Assembly: GCA_029339505.1 (NCBI GenBank)
Contig: JAQISU010000155.1
Location: 18,184,001 to 18,248,000, forward strand
DNA from: Unio delphinus
Taxonomy: Eukaryota > Mollusca > Bivalvia > Unionida > Unionidae
Direction: 5' to 3'
DNA length: 64,000 bases
Shown: positions 63,030 to 64,000 of the stretch, piece by piece
How positions within the stretch are numbered: position 1 is the stretch's first letter
How the letters are laid out: every line of letters starts with the position of its first letter
The notes under the pieces: model-generated
The model's input: the letters and a program-made list of their open reading frames with translations, nothing else
Told to the model about the DNA's origin: nothing
Databases searched by the model: none
Position numbers and translations under genes: made by a program

Positions 63030-63168
63030 CTGCTTGGTGAGGACTGCTGTTGTAAACCTAATGGCTGAAAGTTGGGGTTCATACTTGTGGGTGTGGGTGC
63101 ATTATTTCTTTGGAACTGTGGTCCTGATACACCTCCTCTCTGCTGTGCATTGAACATAGCTAACCCTC
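29688..63168 (-). CDS. CNOT2: CNOT2, CCR4-NOT subunit 2 (12 exons, 5' incomplete)
   Basis: Join, in transcript order: 63168-63030, 57608-57495, 53322-53267, 52080-51979, 50071-49985, 47965-47895, 45001-44884, 42396-42240, 36144-36083, 34079-34030, 31259-31159, 29925-29688. About 430 residues are present; human CNOT2 has 540, so about 100 N-terminal residues are missing. CNOT2 pairs with CNOT3 and docks on CNOT1 in the CCR4-NOT complex, which shortens mRNA poly(A) tails and represses transcription. Order of parts: Gln/Ser/Pro-rich low-complexity half; two short motifs 'DLSEFPTLGN' and 'QEDFPALPG'; the CNOT1-anchor region ('PAGMVTDQFG', 'DLTTLGLNLNSPE'); and the C-terminal NOT box ('YMNGGDVLQL', 'RDWRYHK', 'RVWITRAPGVEP', 'KTNTYERGTYYFFD'). 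All introns are GT-AG and all phases fit. The introns hold nearly all the mobile elements of this half of the window. Confidence 0.96.
30440..31030. repeat. Degenerate tandem repeat, about 85-90 bp
   Basis: Successive diverged units contain AACAGTGTTGACCC, ATCTRCYRGTACAAAATG and GGTCACAGATCAATATCTAC. A recent 44-bp duplication lies inside (about 30730-30815). It is in the last CNOT2 intron, before exon 31159. Confidence 0.7.
31159..31259 (-). CDS. CNOT2: CNOT2 exon: IKLNRYTEDLLF..NGGDVLQL
   Basis: The exon is 101 nt long, entered in phase 0 and left after two bases of a Leu codon. Acceptor ccacag, donor TT|gtaagt. It encodes 'LAPIKLNRYTEDLLFFLFYM' and then NGGDVLQLAAAAEL, core helices of the NOT box that pack against CNOT3 and CNOT1 in the known complex. 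Confidence 0.97.
31560..32420. repeat. Diverged repeats with GTGACCTTGAC motifs
   Basis: Repeated phrases such as GACCTTGACTTT, GACTGTGACCTTGG and GGCCTTTGACCTTCC at roughly 100-150 bp spacing, interrupted by a SINE. Similar text occurs at 45280-45680 and 23730-24180. The repeats look old and weak. Confidence 0.5.
31755..31926 (+). mobile_element. tRNA-derived SINE (type 1), head missing
   Basis: It begins in the body (GGCCAATGTGGGTATGTGAG), contains CCATTAATACTGGCCGCCAT and ends GCTGAAAAATGGCGTTAAAC plus (AAAC)n. It is 5'-truncated, as is usual for LINE-mobilised copies. Confidence 0.85.
32432..32686 (-). mobile_element. tRNA-derived SINE (type 1), full length
   Basis: A reverse-oriented copy with (TTG)n tail, body and tRNA-like head; target duplication AGGGAACCGTGAG / AGGGAACAGTGAG at 32419-32431 and 32687-32699. 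It lies in the same orientation as the host gene CNOT2. Confidence 0.9.
33492..33540. repeat. (TA)n microsatellite
   Basis: A pure TA run followed by (AC)n-like sequence. It produces spurious Tyr-Ile open frames on both strands. Confidence 0.97.
34030..34079 (-). CDS. CNOT2: CNOT2 exon: FHVPAEYLTNIFIRDK
   Basis: A 50-nt exon with acceptor tttcag and donor AAG|gttagt (a GTTAGT variant donor). With one base from the exon before it, it gives 'DFHVPAEYLTNIFIRDK', matching vertebrate 'DFHVPSEYLTNIHIRDK'. Confidence 0.95.
34632..34874 (-). mobile_element. tRNA-derived SINE (type 1), nested
   Basis: A full-length reverse copy; target duplication AAGGTTATTTTGTT at 34618-34631 and 34875-34888. It sits inside the 3' tail junction of the SINE at 34889-35202. 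Confidence 0.88.
34889..35202 (-). mobile_element. tRNA-derived SINE (type 2, Meta/Deu-like body)
   Basis: On the - strand it starts with a good tRNA-like head: box A TGGTCTAGTGG and box B GGGTTCAATCCC. The body is GGTGTCAGGATAATGTGATT, and the 3' end reads ATATGACTAAAAAATTGTT, a layout I associate with MetaSINE-like elements of molluscs (recalled, not searched). The outer target duplication AGGTGGAAGGTTA is at 34612-34624 and 35203-35215. Confidence 0.82.
36083..36144 (-). CDS. CNOT2: CNOT2 exon: NLYSTFQSPWVDMPCRPQDI
   Basis: A 62-nt exon with acceptor attacag and donor G|gtaatt. It encodes 'NLYSTFQSPWVDMPCRPQDI', equivalent to vertebrate NLYPKFASPWASSPCRPQDI. Phases match both neighbours (one base in, one base out). 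Confidence 0.95.
37102..38331. mobile_element. TA-flanked inverted-repeat element, 1.23 kb
   Basis: Inverted ends CAGTAGTCCCAGTCTTGAAC and (rc) CAGTAGTCCCCCTCTTATGC are flanked by TA. Subterminal GGCC-rich blocks (GAACGGCC) occur at both ends. A G-run of about 18 bases lies at 37843-37860. No transposase was recognised, so it is non-autonomous; the ends suggest the pogo/Tigger side of Tc1/mariner. It lies in the CNOT2 intron between exons 36144 and 42240. Confidence 0.72.
38332..41019. other. CNOT2 intron, unidentified, perhaps old repeats
   Basis: 38400-40150 is less AT-biased than usual and looks like a decayed mobile element, but no motif could be tied to a family and no ends were found. 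Confidence 0.4.
41020..42060. repeat. Diverged tandem repeat, about 125 bp, about 8 units
   Basis: Each unit carries variants of AGATTTTCAAGATGGCCAC, GGCCATACTGGATGT, CACCATTTTCATTTAGGACC, AACTAGACATCAT, TCTGGTGAAAACC and TATGTTGATATGACC. Units differ strongly. No reading frame is kept. Confidence 0.75.
42240..42396 (-). CDS. CNOT2: CNOT2 exon: CNOT1-anchor region
   Basis: A 157-nt exon with acceptor ttgcag and donor CCAGA|gtaagt. It encodes 'TVSNIPAGMVTDQFGIVGLL', then TFIKAAETDPN, a short variable stretch, and DLTTLGLNLNSPE. In the family this extended region wraps around CNOT1 and anchors CNOT2 in the complex. Compared with the vertebrate form only the middle (NLIALAPGM) differs notably. 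Confidence 0.96.
43251..43856. repeat. 40-bp minisatellite, 15 units, higher-order pattern
   Basis: The unit is TAAAAGGCAATTTTGTCATT plus ACAGTATTTACAGTAAAGAA, exact period 40. Variant units (CATTAAAG, ACAATATTTA, AAAATGCAA) recur with a three-unit rhythm in the first eight units, implying past copying of 120-bp blocks. The sequence is unrelated to the 40-bp array at 3111. Confidence 0.97.
44884..45001 (-). CDS. CNOT2: CNOT2 exon: DGKFPGDK linker
   Basis: A 118-nt exon with acceptor cctacag and donor GATG|gtaaga. It encodes 39 residues including 'SSSKDGKFPGDKQTGG', close to vertebrate 'TDGPKFPGDKSSTTQ', then YKRGIVTHQDG. It is a Ser/Gly/Lys-rich linker before the CNOT1-anchor region. Confidence 0.92.
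45725..45845 (-). mobile_element. tRNA-derived SINE (type 1), 3' half
   Basis: Reverse-oriented tail GTTTAACGCCATTTTTCAGC and body GGCGGCCAGTATTAGTGGTG; the tRNA-like head is missing. A 54-bp tandem array starts about 40 bp further on. Confidence 0.85.
45887..46313. repeat. 53-54-bp tandem repeat, 8 units
   Basis: The unit is GCAAATGAAGAACTTTATCC, AATCGTTAATAACC, TTACAATGCTGGTCATGAA; units alternate between two variants (AAAAACTTTCCC and GAAGAACTTTATCC), suggesting a two-unit block was copied. Confidence 0.93.
46314..47894. other. CNOT2 intron, nothing recognised
   Basis: AT-rich; a GAT/GATGAT-rich stretch is at 47450-47480. No gene or element ends. Confidence 0.5.
47895..47965 (-). CDS. 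CNOT2: CNOT2 exon: Ser-rich linker DPTSSSGSSSD
   Basis: A 71-nt exon with acceptor atttag and donor ACA|gtgagt. It encodes TLSMFVSDPTSSSGSSSDLS, equivalent to vertebrate 'KDPTSSNDDSKSNL'. It is low in sequence constraint, but phase and splice sites fit both neighbours. Confidence 0.88.
48058..48105. mobile_element. Half-copy of the 22264 MITE family
   Basis: TATACTTGCTTGCAAGTCCA and AAACTGCA match the left half of the element at 22264; no right end was found. Confidence 0.45.
48405..48600 (+). mobile_element. tRNA-derived SINE (type 3)
   Basis: The head CCCGTGGCTTAGTTGATAGT has a box A; a box-B-like GGTTGAAATCC follows; the body ATTGCTTCAGCACTAAATAC matches the copies at 1908 and 6430. Confidence 0.65.
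49722..49936. repeat. 23-bp tandem repeat, 9 units
   Basis: The unit is GAAGTAACATGGTGTTAATTATG. It lies about 50 nt past the donor of CNOT2 exon 49985-50071, inside the intron. Confidence 0.95.
49985..50071 (-). CDS. CNOT2: CNOT2 exon: GMVSKP..QEDFPALPG
   Basis: An 87-nt exon with acceptor ttccag and donor CAGA|gtaaga. It encodes GMVSKPVQEQTPEFTIQQED followed by FPALPG. The second motif is nearly identical to vertebrate 'HNEDFPALPG'. A 23-bp tandem array begins about 50 nt beyond the donor. Confidence 0.95.
51145..51280. repeat. 68-bp tandem duplication
   Basis: Two near-identical copies of TCATGATCAGTTGTACAAAG..; the only clear difference is CAGTTG / CAGCTG. Confidence 0.95.
51979..52080 (-). 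CDS. CNOT2: CNOT2 exon: FDLSEFPTLGN
   Basis: A 102-nt exon with acceptor tatcag and donor TATG|gtaaga. It encodes 'NEGSQPNFDLSEFPTLGNRT' and then IASSNPIQAPRNY, matching vertebrate 'GLDLSDFPALADRNR' and the following 'PTPLINPLAGRAPY'. The last G completes the Val of the next exon's VGMV. Confidence 0.94.
53033..53080. repeat. (TAA)n microsatellite
   Basis: About 15 TAA units abut the MITE at 53079-53243. Confidence 0.97.
53079..53243. mobile_element. Short relative of the 37102 element
   Basis: It has diverged ends of the same family (left AGTGATCCTCTTCTTGAAAG, right GGGGACTACTTTA) and the same GGCC blocks, only 162 bp long. It lies about 25 bases inside the intron that follows the 53267-53322 CNOT2 exon, next to a TAA microsatellite. 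Confidence 0.62.
53267..53322 (-). CDS. CNOT2: CNOT2 exon: QMSNLGQAFFSQSR
   Basis: A 56-nt exon with acceptor tttacag and donor CGAG|gtattg, a weak donor. It encodes SAATQMSNLGQAFFSQSR, which corresponds to the vertebrate MNRNQAFGMN-type linker. Identification rests on the exact phase fit on both sides and the position between two certain exons. Confidence 0.86.
53323..56295. other. CNOT2 intron, mostly unrecognised
   Basis: A possible tRNA-like SINE scrap on the - strand at about 54245-54345 (TACTGAACCTGTGATAC) and a C-run at 54231-54241. Otherwise unremarkable AT-rich DNA. Confidence 0.45.
56296..56366. repeat. (AT)n microsatellite
   Basis: About 33 AT units in a CNOT2 intron. Confidence 0.97.
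57495..57608 (-). CDS. CNOT2: CNOT2 exon: RGMISAIGQQRMINQ, NAGNAG acceptor
   Basis: The exon encodes GMISAIGQQRMINQPP, then TSQAMSNMQKRPIGSIGSGL, matching vertebrate 'RGILPMNPRNMMNHS' in spacing. The acceptor is a tandem NAGNAG (tttcag then cag). Using the second site (exon start 57608) gives SPSRGM as in vertebrates. The first (exon start 57611) inserts one Ser, giving SPSSRGM. Donor CCAG|gtaatc. Confidence 0.9.
58229..58398. repeat. 57-bp tandem repeat, 3 units
   Basis: The unit is GAATGTATGGAAATTACCAA.., length 57 (divisible by three), so it leaves an open frame with NVWKLPSNFVMNVMILTVR repeated; this is a by-product, not a gene. Confidence 0.93.
59674..61471 (+). pseudogene. hAT transposase with BED zinc finger, disrupted
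   Basis: The reading starts at ATG 59674. BED-finger residues are visible (CKLC, then LQKHLVGTHH), but the usual Trp seven codons in is a TAG stop at 59695-59697. The hAT core follows (for example 'VAFTTDLWTSLQNIAYM') up to an in-frame TAA at about 60250. The frame then reopens, shifts near 60385 into 'AHTLQLAISAGLK', and shifts again to reach 'RWNSTLDMLERLVKLWWAIS'. A last shift near 61050-61070 precedes the C-terminal dimerisation block 'YPRLAALARKYLCIP', 'PSESAFSTAGHVINRK', ending 61471. At least two nonsense and three frame changes mean no functional enzyme. Up to the last shift, 60591-61205 is the longest intact piece. Confidence 0.93.
61617..61695. repeat. (CT)n(CA)n compound microsatellite
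   Basis: A CT run turns into a CA run, inside the 3' non-coding part of the hAT element. Confidence 0.97.
62982..63027. repeat. (GA)n microsatellite at a CNOT2 donor
   Basis: (GA)n on +, (CT)n in the CNOT2 transcript; it begins two bases after the GTAC of the donor at 63029. Confidence 0.97.
63030..63168 (-). CDS. CNOT2: CNOT2 exon: Gln/Asn/Pro-rich N-terminal part
   Basis: A 139-nt exon encoding GLAMFNAQQRGGVSGPQFQR, then NNAPTPTSMNPNFQPLGLQQ and QSSPS. It matches the vertebrate region from 'LGLPMRGMSNNTPQLNR' to 'TPPSPSR' in composition and in its end. The acceptor is ttttgaag, with a second AG three bases on (start 63165). The donor AGCAG|gtactc runs directly into a (CT)n microsatellite. 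Confidence 0.9.
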
Positions 63169-63388
63169 CTTCAAAATACAAAACTTGATTAGGATCCAAT
63201 TTACAACACTAAAAAAAGAAATTAGATACTTGTAAATAAAAAAAAAACAACTGGTACAAAAATGAATTTATGACTAAAAGGAAAGCTCTGAAAAACTTTA
63301 AAGACCAGTTTTTATTTAAACCGCTGGTGAAAAGATACATCATGCTGAATAGAATACAGAGTGTAAACAATAATTAAATACTACTGAC

Positions 63389-63452
63389 CTTTGATCTTCA
63401 AATTTTTATTACCAAGTGCAAGCAATTCAAAAAGTTTGGTATCAGAAGATAG
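63389..63452 (-). CDS. Candidate upstream CNOT2 exon B
   Basis: A 64-nt open block with acceptor gttgtcag and donor AAAG|gtcagt. It reads 'LSSDTKLFELLALGNKNLKI' and leaves one G, exactly the phase required by the next certain CNOT2 exon (G+GA). I do not recognise the residues in vertebrate CNOT2, so it may be a lineage-specific or alternative exon, or a chance open block. Confidence 0.3.
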
Positions 63453-63697
63453 CTGACAACTTATTGTACAGAAACAAACTAGTAACACAGAGGTGAATGG
63501 ACAGACACCTCAGAGACATAACAAAATAATACACCTTGTGGTATGCATACAAAAAACATTAATTTTAATCTGTGTACTTCAAGGAGCCTCATAAACAATA
63601 TTGAATGTCCACCTCAAAAAAGAAGATGAAAGAGTAACATTTGTGTGACAATTAGTATGATCATTTTTAGATCCATAGTTCATGTGTTGACAATTAC

Positions 63698-63764
63698 CTT
63701 GTTAGCCACTATAGCTGCAGCCTCACATGAAATGCATGCAGTCGACTCATCTAATTTTGATAAC
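63698..63764 (-). CDS. Candidate upstream CNOT2 exon A
   Basis: A 67-nt open block with acceptor gaatttag and donor AAG|gtaatt. It reads LSKLDESTACISCEAAAIVA then NK and joins in phase to candidate exon B. The composition looks protein-like (helical, charged then Ala-rich) but no family was recognised. Same caution as for exon B. Confidence 0.3.
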
Positions 63765-64000
63765 CTAAATTCATTACAACAATCTGGTTAAAAGTTTAGT
63801 CATTTAAAGATATTTACAATAAGGTTGATTTAAAGTTTGATAAAAGACTTAAAAGTTATAAATTGTTGTATGACAAGGACTGAATTTTCTGTAAAATTAA
63901 CCTGTCTTTTAGACTTGTAGTTCAATAAACCAGTCCCCAAACCTGTCTTATCATTTCTTAATACATAATAAAAAGGACGACAATTTCCCATTTCTCGTGA

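Overview
The window is animal nuclear DNA, intron-rich, AT-rich and full of decayed mobile elements. Several tRNA-derived SINE families are present, some ending in a 'GCTGAAAAATGGCRTTAAAC' tail of the kind common in mollusc genomes. Together with CR1/L2-like LINE and hAT remnants this suggests a mollusc, probably a bivalve. That assignment is an inference; no single marker proves it.

Two conserved protein-coding genes are recognisable and they converge. On the + strand, 8670-16125 holds the last four coding exons of SEC63, the ER translocon co-factor: acidic linker, end of the Brl/Sec63 domain and acidic tail. Its J domain, membrane spans and promoter lie upstream of base 1; a possible further exon lies at 374-514. 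On the - strand, 63168 down to 29688 holds twelve coding exons of CNOT2, a scaffold subunit of the CCR4-NOT deadenylase. They run from the low-complexity N-terminal half to the complete C-terminal NOT box and stop codon. All junctions are GT-AG and every reading phase fits. The CNOT2 start and promoter lie beyond base 64000; two phase-compatible candidate exons are at 63389-63452 and 63698-63764. The genes act in separate processes (ER protein import; mRNA decay) and share only the 13.5-kb interval between their stop codons.

Layout. 1-8669: SEC63 intron with an old segmental duplication (about 575-2960 against 5045-7115), a 19-unit 40-bp minisatellite, a 39-bp minisatellite, SINEs and a hAT-type MITE. 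8670-16125: SEC63 3' exons with SINE and MITE insertions in the introns. 16126-29687: intergenic, with a roughly 2.9-kb terminal-inverted-repeat element carrying a large fold-back palindrome, a pogo/mariner-like MITE, an internally deleted hAT and a 5'-truncated LINE split by a SINE. 29688-63168: CNOT2 with long introns holding nested SINEs, a second 40-bp minisatellite, several other tandem arrays, a 1.2-kb TA-flanked inverted-repeat element and, at 58771-62154, a structurally complete hAT transposon with perfect 12-bp inverted repeats, an 8-bp target duplication and a broken transposase gene.

No rRNA, true tRNA, CRISPR array, viral gene or toxin gene was found. I found no convincing new biological system. 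The most interesting items are the hAT element, the CpG-rich palindrome element, the alternative acceptor and repeat-abutting donor in CNOT2, and the two candidate sets of extra exons.
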